Of a stretch of 16,247 nucleotides of DNA, positions 1 to 6,287 are shown one piece after another. The notes below the pieces were generated by a model. The model was not told the origin of the DNA and searched no databases. It was given only the letters and a program-made list of their open reading frames with translations. The translations under genes were made by a program, and so were the position numbers. Numbering within the stretch: the first letter of the stretch is position 1; each line of letters opens with the position of its first letter. This stretch comes from Pirellulales bacterium (GTDB taxonomy: Bacteria > Planctomycetota > Planctomycetia > Pirellulales > JAICIG01), in NCBI GenBank assembly GCA_025924495.1, contig JAICIG010000147.1, forward strand, positions 1 to 16,247, in the 5' to 3' direction.

Positions 1-725
1 ATCTCTTCGCCGGGTTTTTCTTCTTTCGCGTCACCGAACGGATCGGCCTCCGCGTCGGCCTCCTTGGCGTTGCCTTCCTCAGCGGGCATTTCCTCGCCGG
101 GCTTTTCTTCGCTCGGTTCGGCAAAGGGATCTTTTTCTTCGGCGGGTTTCGCATTGTCCTCGGCTGGCTTCTCGTCTTCCGGCGCAGGCGGTTCCTCGGC
201 CGGCATTTCTGCGTCCGCCTCGGGTTTTTCGGCGGGCGCGGCTTTGTCCTCGGCCGGCTCGCGATCGGGCTGCAACAGCACGTTCGGCTCGTTGCGGCGA
301 ATGCGCTCATAACGTTCGAAGCGGGCTCGCTCGCGCTCGTGGAATGCCAGCAGTCGTGCGTCGGAGCGGTACTTTTCGATCAGCATTCGCGGGCGGCCTT
401 GAACGCGTTCGAGCGCCTTGCTGACATTGTAGAACCGGTCGGTGTCGCTCATTTCCAGACGGGCCGCTTCGGCGAAGTCTGCTTCCGCCTCTTGCGGGCG
501 TCCCAGCTTGAGGTAGCTCAGGCCGCGATAATAGTGGACGCGAGGATCCTGACTGCCGTTTTGCACGGCCCGCGTCAACTGGTTGTAGGCCTCGACGTAG
601 TCGCCGCCGTTGAATGCGTGCACGCCGTTGCCATACAGCTCATTGAGCGCGTCGCTCTGGGCGACGACGGGCAAACACAGCGCGAACACAAATCCCCACG
701 TCATGAGGGGCTTATTGCGAAGCAT
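1..725 (-). CDS. Secreted TPR protein with acidic Glu/Pro/Lys tail (3' end outside window)
   Basis: Read leftward from the ATG at 723-725, the frame is open to the window edge: 241 full codons and no stop, so the C-terminus is missing. Residues 1-25 form a signal peptide (Arg/Lys start, hydrophobic core, cleavage likely near VAQS). Residues 27-105 look like two to three tetratricopeptide repeats, with NG.HAFN.GDY.EA followed by YYRGLSYLKLGR..EAE.DF. Residues 112-146 are a basic, probably helical stretch. From about 153 the protein becomes low-complexity, rich in Glu, Pro, Ala and Lys, with recurring EEKPGEE, PAEE and DPF words. A GGGAG Shine-Dalgarno (complement of 735-739) lies 9 nt before the ATG and supports this start. 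It probably acts outside the cytoplasm as a TPR scaffold. The partner is unknown. TPR and export calls are firm; function is not assigned. Confidence 0.85.
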   Translation of the reverse strand, partial: MLRNKPLMTWGFVFALCLPVVAQSDALNELYGNGVHAFNGGDYVEAYNQLTRAVQNGSQDPRVHYYRGLSYLKLGRPQEAEADFAEAARLEMSDTDRFYNVSKALERVQGRPRMLIEKYRSDARLLAFHERERARFERYERIRRNEPNVLLQPDREPAEDKAAPAEKPEADAEMPAEEPPAPEDEKPAEDNAKPAEEKDPFAEPSEEKPGEEMPAEEGNAKEADAEADPFGDAKEEKPGEE

Positions 726-853
726 GGATTTGGGCTCCCAAGAATTTGGAGAGTCGGGCGATAGAGTTTTGGACGAGGCCCCGAAAGCTAAAATCGTAAT
801 CTGGCCTCGCGCCGATTTCAAGCAAACTGCCGCCGCAGGGCGACTTTTGCAGC

Positions 854-1477
854 TTACGGCAACGGTTTGACCAGGATGTTCTTGTAACGGACTTTGCTGC
901 CGGGATCGTGCTGCTGGAGACCGAATTTTCCCTGCGACAGCTTGTGGGGGCCGGTCACCCCTTCGGGTTCATCGTACTCAAACAAAGTCTTGTCGTTGAT
1001 CTTCACGGTGATGCGGTTGCCTTGCACGATAATGTGCTGAGTCCACCAGGTATTGTCTTTGGCGGCCGACTCAAAGACCTTGACCGTATAGTAGATGCTG
1101 CCGGTCTTGACCGGGTCTTTGTGCGTATTGTTGACCTGCGACTCGTAGCCCTTGGTCGGCCAACCCTCTTCCGGCTGGCTATGGAAGAAGATGCCGGAAT
1201 TGCCCCCCTCATTGATCATCACGTCGGCTTTGAACTCGAAGTTTTTGAATTCACGGTCGGCATAGAACAAGTGGCTGCGATCGCCCTGCCCGCAAATGAC
1301 CCCGTCTTCTACCGTCCAGTTTTCGGGGCGCTCCGTCGCTTTCCAGCCTGTCAGCGTCTTGCCGTCAAACAGCGAGATCCAGCCGTCGTCTGCCGCATGG
1401 ACCGGACCCGCGACAAACGCCGAACCACAAACCGCTAAGACGGCGCATGCCGCGACCAGTTCGCACGCTTTGTTCAT
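854..1477 (-). CDS. Secreted DUF1080 (3-keto-disaccharide hydrolase family) protein
   Basis: A 207-residue protein starting at the ATG at 1475-1477. A GGGAG ribosome site lies about 11 nt upstream and the start is followed at once by a signal peptide (residues 1-28, cut after VHA). The frame stays open upstream to 1774, but that stretch has no protein-like features and would bury the signal peptide. The mature part is one DUF1080 domain (about 33-205): it opens with SLFDGKTLTGWK, has GNSGIFFHS near 92-100 and GYESQVNN near 110-117, and closes with GKFGLQQHD...YKNILVKPL. The fold is a concanavalin-like jelly roll; some members hydrolyse 3-keto-glucosides, and most are uncharacterised. The length is typical of single-domain members. 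Location is periplasmic or extracellular. The family call is firm; the substrate is unknown. Confidence 0.93.
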   Translation of the reverse strand: MNKACELVAACAVLAVCGSAFVAGPVHAADDGWISLFDGKTLTGWKATERPENWTVEDGVICGQGDRSHLFYADREFKNFEFKADVMINEGGNSGIFFHSQPEEGWPTKGYESQVNNTHKDPVKTGSIYYTVKVFESAAKDNTWWTQHIIVQGNRITVKINDKTLFEYDEPEGVTGPHKLSQGKFGLQQHDPGSKVRYKNILVKPLP

Positions 1478-1887
1478 CGATTTAGCAACTCCCAGCTGCA
1501 AGTTCTTCTCTCTGAGGAATGGTCGTCGGAAGCCCGCGCCCTGCGAGCAAAAGATTTCGCGTCGATCAGCCGACGCGCGACCAAAGCGGACCGGCGATCG
1601 GCCCTGGAAACTACCGAGCAATCGCCTCGTCGGACGGCGGTAACTTTCATCTAGTCTGATGAGAGGCAGCCGGCCTGTAAATGAAAATCTCGCATGATCG
1701 GGCAACTTTTTCTGACATCGGCCGGCGCCCCGAAAGCTGGGTTTTTTGTCAGCCGGCGGCGCCGGGTCAGACAAGGTAGGTTTGTGACGGATTTAACGCC
1801 GGCTTGCTGGGCGTCTGGCGCATGCATCGCCACATTCCGCGACATGCGGATCGATCGAGATCGGCCGGTATCAAGCCTTCGTGAAGT
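1478..1887. other. 410-bp intergenic region, no gene seen
   Basis: This gap lies between the anti-sigma stop and the DUF1080 start. Short open frames cross it but none has family features or a convincing start. The one structure I see is an interrupted inverted repeat at 1746-1774: TTGTC pairs with GACAA, enclosing CCGG/CCGG around a 5-nt loop. On the leftward strand the hairpin is followed by A residues rather than T, so it is not a standard terminator for the anti-sigma gene. No clear -35/-10 pair for the DUF1080 gene was found, although its promoter must lie here if it is not read through from the sigma operon. Confidence 0.6.
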
Positions 1888-2607
1888 CTATTCGGTTGAC
1901 GCGTTTTCGCCATGGCAGGCGGTGCACGCCTTGACGATTTGCAAGGCGGTCTGAGGAGCCGTTTTTGGTCCTTCCGATCCGACCGCATGACAGGCAGTGC
2001 AGCACGCCTGCCGGAAGGATTCTTGAGCAGCTTTGCCGCCATCCAAGGATGCTACCAGCATCGCGCCGCGGACTTCGCTAGAACAAGTTCGCCCAAGCTT
2101 CATTTGGGCCGACCAGGCACGTGGATCGTCGGGCAGTCGCCAGTGCGCAGTTCCTGCAGTCGCCAATGCTGTCCGCTCGCCGGAAGCTCGATCGTCGGAG
2201 CCGAGCCGGCGCAACAGTCCTGCCAAAGCCATGCCAAGGAAGATCGCCGCGGCAATTCTCACAGACGGTCGCAAGGACCACCGCGGCAGAGCCATTGGAA
2301 TGGGAGGACAAAGTTGCCGACGCAGCGATCGCGAACGCCGCTGCGCGATGCGGCTGGGCGGGTTTTCTTTCACCGTCAACCACGGCGCCAGGTTTGAGCC
2401 CGACTCTCCCCAATAACTGGGCAAATTGCGGCTTTCTTCGGGAGTCACCGCCTCCTGGAACAATTCGATGGCGGGGCGGAGCGCTTCGGCCAATTCGCGG
2501 CAGCCTCGGCAGTGGGTCAGATGCGATTCGACCACGCCGTCAGAAGGGGCGCCGGTTGGAAATGGACCGCGCGTGAGGATATCGAAAACTTCATCGCATT
2601 GGATCAT
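1888..2607 (-). CDS. Membrane anti-sigma factor with zinc finger and C-terminal double CXXCH tail
   Basis: A 239-residue protein directly downstream of the ECF sigma gene (8-nt gap), so the two are very likely co-transcribed and functionally paired. Residues 1-45 fit the zf-HC2 anti-sigma zinc finger: Cys4, then the HxxxCxxC signature His29, Cys33, Cys36 in ESHLTHCRGC. A basic, Pro-rich linker leads to one membrane helix at about 116-132. By the usual topology the N-terminus binds sigma in the cytoplasm and residues 134-239 lie outside. The odd part is the end: CTACH at 203-207 and CTACH at 228-232, two perfect CXXCH haem c attachment motifs 25 residues apart, with an extra Cys at 202 and Cys175. 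The first is followed by AVGSEG and the second by GEN, which resembles the start of class I cytochromes. Haem binding is inferred from motif alone; metal or thiol redox chemistry is an alternative. Confidence 0.88.
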   Translation of the reverse strand: MIQCDEVFDILTRGPFPTGAPSDGVVESHLTHCRGCRELAEALRPAIELFQEAVTPEESRNLPSYWGESGSNLAPWLTVKENPPSRIAQRRSRSLRRQLCPPIPMALPRWSLRPSVRIAAAIFLGMALAGLLRRLGSDDRASGERTALATAGTAHWRLPDDPRAWSAQMKLGRTCSSEVRGAMLVASLDGGKAAQESFRQACCTACHAVGSEGPKTAPQTALQIVKACTACHGENASTE

Positions 2608-2615
2608 ACGGCGCC

Positions 2616-3320
2616 TTAATCTCGTTCTGGCCGGTGCAGAGGTTCTGGATTGAAATCAGACGAAGGAAAAACAGACGACGATATTTCGCCGCGCCGCGCC
2701 GACGTCTGCGATGCGACCTCGGTTTCGTTCCGCAGCGCATGCACATGGTCGGCCAGCCGCATCAGTCCCCAGCGGACCCGGTTCTTGGCAGTGCCCAGAC
2801 TGCACTGCATGGCGTCGGCGATTTCTTCGAACTTGAGCCCGCCGAAAAATCGCAGTCGCAAAGCGTCCGCCTGCACGGTTGGCAATGCGGCGAGCGACGC
2901 TTCCAGCAAATCGACGCGCTCGCGCGCCAGCAGGCGCTCCAGCGGCTGCTCCGCCGGGTTGGCGGCTCGCGCCAAGTCGAGTGGAGTCTGGGCGCCGTCC
3001 CGCGCTTCGTCAGTCCAGCACAACACGCGCGGTTCGCGCGATTGGCCGCTCCATGAACGGCGACATTGATTGAGCAAGATCGTCCAGAGCCAGGTGCGAA
3101 AACTATAAGCTTCGCGGTAGGTATGGCGGCCTTTGAACGCCGCCAGGAACGTCTCTTGAACGGCGTCCTCGGCCCAGTCGGTTCGGCCCAGTCGACTACG
3201 AGCTACCCGCAACAGCGCCGGCTGGTAGCGTCGCACTAGTTCGGCAAACAAGGCCGCTTCGCCCGCCTGGACGCGACGCATGACGGCTTGATCGGGCAAA
3301 TGACTGCTCGATTCGGGCAT
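2616..3320 (-). CDS. ECF-family RNA polymerase sigma factor
   Basis: With the ATG at 3318-3320 the protein is 234 residues and begins MPESSSHLPDQAVMRRVQAG, normal for an ECF sigma factor. The frame stays open upstream to 3542, but that extension is Arg/Pro-rich, unlike any sigma factor, and would run into the divergent blaI-like promoter. Region 2 spans about 22-90: LFAELVRRYQPALLRVA, then DWAEDAVQETFLAAF (the -10-binding core) and SFRTWLWTILLNQCRR. Region 4 spans about 140-192: LPTVQADALRLRFFGGLKFEEIADAMQCSLGTAKNRV, a helix-turn-helix for the -35 box. A 45-residue polar tail after region 4 is longer than usual. It redirects core RNA polymerase and is presumably held by the anti-sigma encoded next. 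The target regulon cannot be read from the sequence. Confidence 0.93.
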   Translation of the reverse strand: MPESSSHLPDQAVMRRVQAGEAALFAELVRRYQPALLRVARSRLGRTDWAEDAVQETFLAAFKGRHTYREAYSFRTWLWTILLNQCRRSWSGQSREPRVLCWTDEARDGAQTPLDLARAANPAEQPLERLLARERVDLLEASLAALPTVQADALRLRFFGGLKFEEIADAMQCSLGTAKNRVRWGLMRLADHVHALRNETEVASQTSARRGEISSSVFPSSDFNPEPLHRPERD

Positions 3321-3483
3321 TGCGGCGTCCCACTCGCAGGGCGAAATCGATCGGAGAAACGGCAAGCTCCATTCTGTGCTGCACCGGCTCCCGGCGGCAA
3401 GCAGTTGGCGCACGATTTCTGGCGAATGGCCAGGCGCGCGGCCTCGCGATCCGTCATCAGGCCCCACGCGCGGATGCCGCGTC

Positions 3484-3511
3484 TTGACAGGACATTCTAA
3501 TTCGTTAGAAT
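3484..3511 (+). promoter_or_regulatory. Promoter of the blaI/blaR1-like operon
   Basis: A perfect -35 box TTGACA (3484-3489), a 16-bp spacer and a -10 box TAGAAT (3506-3511) sit 32 bp before the BlaI-like start codon. A strong AGGAGGTG ribosome site follows at 3532-3539. The -10 box lies inside the right arm of the inverted repeat described separately, so a bound repressor would block polymerase. This is direct sequence matching; transcription is inferred. Confidence 0.75.
3494..3511. promoter_or_regulatory. Inverted-repeat operator, probable BlaI-type autoregulatory site
   Basis: A perfect 18-bp inverted repeat: arms ATTCTAA (3494-3500) and TTAGAAT (3505-3511) around TTCG. It fills the space between the -35 and -10 boxes of the operon promoter and covers the -10. 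A second, partly overlapping dyad, CTAAT (3497-3501) with ATTAG (3510-3514), is nested in it. BlaI/MecI repressors bind such dyads as dimers, although the classical staphylococcal half-site is TACA/TGTA, which is not what is seen here. It also lies in the 223-bp region shared with the divergent sigma gene. Confidence 0.7.
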
Positions 3512-3543
3512 TAGTATCTCGGGGCGACAACAGGAGGTGCAAG

Positions 3544-3990
3544 ATGGCGCGGCCGGCCAGTAATCAGCCTACGGACGGCGAATTGGAGCTGCTCAAAGTA
3601 CTCTGGGAACACGGCCCTTCAGAGCTGGGCGCCATCTGCGCCGAACTCCGCCGTCAGCGCCCCGTGGCGACCACCACCGTGGCCACCATGCTCAAGGTGA
3701 TGCTCGACAAGCAACTCGTGAAACGCACGCCCAGCAAGCGGCGTTATCTCTGGTCGGCCAAAGTCAGCCGCCAGCATGCCACTCGCGGACTGGTCAAGCA
3801 GTTGATCGATCGCGCTTTCGACGGGTCAGCCCAATCGCTCGTCGCCCATCTGGTCGAAGGCCAGAAACTGTCCGAAGAAGATCGCCGCCAGATTCTTTCC
3901 ATGTTGGCGGGAGAGTCCTCTGCCGCTGGCAAGGCTCCGGCGGAAAGTCGGCGTGCTGATTCCAGCGATGAATCAAGCGAAGCTATGTGA
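3544..3990 (+). CDS. BlaI/MecI/CopY-family transcriptional repressor
   Basis: A 148-residue protein. The ATG at 3544 follows AGGAGGTG by 4 nt, which decides the start over the open frame extending back to 3376. Residues 9-85 form the winged helix typical of the family: PTDGELELLKVLWEHGP..LGAI, a recognition-helix region with VATTTVATMLKVMLDKQLV, and a wing with KRRYLWSAKVSR. Residues 86-125 (GLVKQLIDRAFDGSAQSLVAHLV) are the dimerisation and cleavage segment; KLSEEDRRQILSML closes the core. A Ser/Ala/Glu-rich tail of about 20 residues follows. Family members are homodimers that keep their own operon off until the partner M56 protease signals, whereupon they are cleaved or released. The protease gene follows 21 bp later. 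Confidence in the family is high; nothing here points specifically to beta-lactams. Confidence 0.94.
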   Translation: MARPASNQPTDGELELLKVLWEHGPSELGAICAELRRQRPVATTTVATMLKVMLDKQLVKRTPSKRRYLWSAKVSRQHATRGLVKQLIDRAFDGSAQSLVAHLVEGQKLSEEDRRQILSMLAGESSAAGKAPAESRRADSSDESSEAM

Positions 3991-4011
3991 TGTTCTGGGG
4001 AGTCAATCGTC

Positions 4012-5943
4012 ATGCAGGTCTTGTCCTTTCCCGAATCGCGCTGGTGGCTGGCTGCTGGTTGGACGATTTTGCATTTTCTCTGGGTCGGCGTCGCCTTGGG
4101 CGTGCTGGCAGCTCTGTTCCGCGCCCTCACGCGTCGCGCGGCGCCGCAAGCAAGATACTTGCTGGCGCTCGCTTGTTTGCTTGCCGTCGCGGCCGCTCCC
4201 GCGGCCTTGTTCATTCGCATGCTGGACAGCGGCGCGAGATCAGCCGCATCGGCTTTGCCTCGAGCCGGTCCGGCGCCGCCCGCCGCGCCGACGACGGACA
4301 TTACGCCGCGAGTCTACGTTGCCGTCCCCTCGCCCCTTTTGGCTGAGGCGCCGCCGGCTGATAAAGCGCCCGCCACGCCCGCGCAGCAGCAAGCGTTGGC
4401 CGCTCTTTTGGCCTGGCGAGTACGCAGCTTGTTGGAGCAGATCTGTCGCTGGCTGCCTTGGCTATGGCTCGTAGGCGCTCCGGCGACTCTGGCTCGTCTG
4501 GCGATGGGAATGATCGGCGCCGAGTGGATCAGAAGCCAGAGCCGGGTGCTGGGCGATGGAGAACTTTATGCGGCTTGCCAGCGAGTTAAATCGTCGCTCA
4601 AGATCGCCAGTAACGTAGCAGTCGCCGTTTCAGACCGGATCGCCTCGCCGCTGCTGGTCGGTATCGTAAGGCCGATGATTGTATTGCCCGGGGCGGCGCT
4701 GATCTGCTGCACGCCGGAACAGTGCGAGATGATTCTGCTGCATGAACTGGCTCACGTTCGGCGCTGGGATAATCTCGTTAATCTTGGACAACGGCTGATC
4801 GAGGCCGTGTTGTTCTTTCACCCCTTCGTCTGGTGGTTATCGAACTGGGTGCGGTTGGAGCGAGAGCACTGCTGCGACCGCGCGGTGCTTGAGCGCACCA
4901 GTCAGCCGCAAGCGTATGCCGAAATGCTGGCTGCTCTGGCGCTGCCCGGCATCCGACCGCAACACGCCGCGGCCGCCATGGCCGATCATCATCTTGTTAC
5001 TCGGATACGTCACATCTTGAACCTGGAGGATCGTTCGATGGGAGTTTCTCGCAAAACGCTGTCGGGTTTGATCGCGCTGGCGATTACTTGTGGCTGGATC
5101 GTTGTCTCCTACGCTCAGCAGGCGGATGACCGATCGCTGGCGGCCGGCGGCGCCAAGCCCTCCGTGTCGGCAGACGCCGAGGCGGAGCCGCCAAAAAAAG
5201 TCTCGCAAAACCTGGAAGCAGCGGCTGAACCTTCTCCGCCCGCCGGCGCTGCTGCACTGGCGGATCGCGTTCAGGTATTTCTTCGCGATAGCGGCGAGAT
5301 CACAAACCTCGAATTCTCCGTCGAGACGCCTCGCCACTGGGCGCCGGAGCAAGCCGTGGGGCCGCCCAACACGCCGGAACCGGGCGACTTTGCCACGGCC
5401 TGGGCCTCTGCCACTCCCGACGGCCAGGAAGAATGGCTTGAACTGACTTATGAGAAGCCGGTTGAAGCCGTGGCCTTAATGGTTTATGAATCGTTCAATC
5501 CCGGCGCGCTCTACAAAATCATCGTCTACGATGAAAACGGCAACGAGATCCAGGCCTTCAGCGGCGAAGATCCCACGCGGCCGGGCAGCGAGCACGGCAT
5601 ATCGCTCGTCAAATTGAACGTCAAGAAGCTGAAGGTAAACAAGGTGCGATTGTATTTGAAGTCGCCCGACGTCGGTGGTTGGAATGAAATCGACGCGGTG
5701 GGCCTGCTCGATATTCAAGGCCAGACACATTGGGCTACCGCGGCCAAGGCGAGCAGCACGTTCGCAGACAACGCCCAAATTGGCGTTCAGGGCACGTGGG
5801 ACGGCGCGATTCTATATAATCACGCCTTCTCGGCCGATCCTCGCATCGCCGCCTTGGAGCAGCGCATTCAGAAGCTGGAAGAGGAACTCGCGTCGCTCAA
5901 GCAGTCGCTGGGTCGGAACGTGGAGCCGAGCGGAACGCCGTGA
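4012..5943 (+). CDS. BlaR1-type M56 membrane metalloprotease with discoidin-like C-terminal domain
   Basis: A 643-residue protein with a GGGGAG ribosome site about 10 nt upstream, in one operon with the BlaI-like gene. Membrane helices lie at about 13-36, 48-69 and 141-165, with another near 257-280. The zinc protease motif is HELAH (244-248), followed by RRWDNLVN and then EREHCCDRAV (283-292), which supplies the third ligand, and SQPQAYAEMLAAL. A last membrane helix at about 350-368 exports the C-terminus. In BlaR1/MecR1 this part is a penicillin-binding sensor; here no SxxK serine-transferase domain follows. Instead residues 417-585 resemble a discoidin or galactose-binding beta-sandwich (APEQAVGPPNTP.PGD, AWAS, EEWLELTYEKPVEAV, GGWNEIDAVGL), and 608-632 form a short coiled coil. 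I infer an external ligand, perhaps glycan, read by this domain and signalled to BlaI through proteolysis. Confidence 0.92.
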   Translation: MQVLSFPESRWWLAAGWTILHFLWVGVALGVLAALFRALTRRAAPQARYLLALACLLAVAAAPAALFIRMLDSGARSAASALPRAGPAPPAAPTTDITPRVYVAVPSPLLAEAPPADKAPATPAQQQALAALLAWRVRSLLEQICRWLPWLWLVGAPATLARLAMGMIGAEWIRSQSRVLGDGELYAACQRVKSSLKIASNVAVAVSDRIASPLLVGIVRPMIVLPGAALICCTPEQCEMILLHELAHVRRWDNLVNLGQRLIEAVLFFHPFVWWLSNWVRLEREHCCDRAVLERTSQPQAYAEMLAALALPGIRPQHAAAAMADHHLVTRIRHILNLEDRSMGVSRKTLSGLIALAITCGWIVVSYAQQADDRSLAAGGAKPSVSADAEAEPPKKVSQNLEAAAEPSPPAGAAALADRVQVFLRDSGEITNLEFSVETPRHWAPEQAVGPPNTPEPGDFATAWASATPDGQEEWLELTYEKPVEAVALMVYESFNPGALYKIIVYDENGNEIQAFSGEDPTRPGSEHGISLVKLNVKKLKVNKVRLYLKSPDVGGWNEIDAVGLLDIQGQTHWATAAKASSTFADNAQIGVQGTWDGAILYNHAFSADPRIAALEQRIQKLEEELASLKQSLGRNVEPSGTP

Positions 5944-5977
5944 ATGTCGTTCGGCCAATGAACATCGTGCGGGGCCG

Positions 5978-6008
5978 CCGCGGGCGTCGGCTGAAACTTC
6001 GCCCGCGG
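5978..6008. terminator. GC-rich hairpin after the M56 protease gene
   Basis: A perfect 9-bp stem, CCGCGGGCG with CGCCCGCGG, around a 13-nt loop, begins 34 bp after the protease stop codon. There is no T tract, so it is not a textbook intrinsic terminator. It may act as a 3' barrier or mRNA-stabilising structure. Confidence 0.45.
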
Positions 6009-6099
6009 ACGGTCCCGACATCGATGCTGGAGCGCGCCATAGGCCTGTCGCGACTCACCCCGAGTCTCTCCAGCCACCCAAGCGCTTAGGTTGCGTAGC

Positions 6100-6122
6100 C
6101 GGCAAGTCTCTCCTACTTGCCG
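6100..6122. terminator. Stem-loop between convergent operons
   Basis: A perfect 8-bp stem, CGGCAAGT with ACTTGCCG, around a 7-nt loop lies in the middle of the convergent gap, about 165 bp beyond the response-regulator stop and 156 bp beyond the protease stop. No T tract follows on either strand. A role as a bidirectional transcription barrier is a guess from position. Confidence 0.35.
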
Positions 6123-6287
6123 CCCGCCTACAAGTTATCGGGCGCGGACGAGTTCCCGCTTGCAGGAAAAGTTTACGGATTCGCGAACTGCCGCCGAGCT
6201 TTCGCAGATTGGCGCACGACTGCGGATTGTGTGAATCGCAGCGAGGCGCCCCCTCGGGCGTGGCGTCAGGAAAAATGAGCGCGCCAG

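Larger units (their letters stand above)
5944..6287. other. 344-bp convergent intergenic region with hairpins, no gene seen
   Basis: The region lies between the ends of two converging operons. A frame open across it at 5675-6328 overlaps the protease gene and shows no family features, so I do not call it. It holds two clear hairpins (listed separately) and a weaker one at about 6122-6142 (GCCCG pairing with CGGGC). These could serve as transcription barriers for both directions. No promoter was recognised. Confidence 0.55.

Noticed and set aside
339..764. Rightward open frame of 141 codons
   Set aside because: It is antisense to the TPR gene, whose signal peptide, TPR pattern and ribosome site are clear.
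908..1438. Rightward open frame of 176 codons
   Set aside because: Antisense to the DUF1080 domain; no family features.
1478..1774. N-terminal extension of the first DUF1080 protein
   Set aside because: Would place 99 basic, non-family residues before an obvious signal peptide; the internal ATG has a ribosome site.
1651..1845. Small leftward frame (64 codons) in the sigma/DUF1080 gap
   Set aside because: No ribosome site, no recognisable family and Arg-rich composition typical of chance frames in GC-rich DNA.
3321..3542. N-terminal extension of the ECF sigma factor
   Set aside because: Runs through the divergent blaI-like promoter and ribosome site and has no sigma-factor similarity.
3376..3543. 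N-terminal extension of the BlaI-like repressor
   Set aside because: It includes the promoter and operator; the ATG at 3544 has a near-perfect ribosome site.
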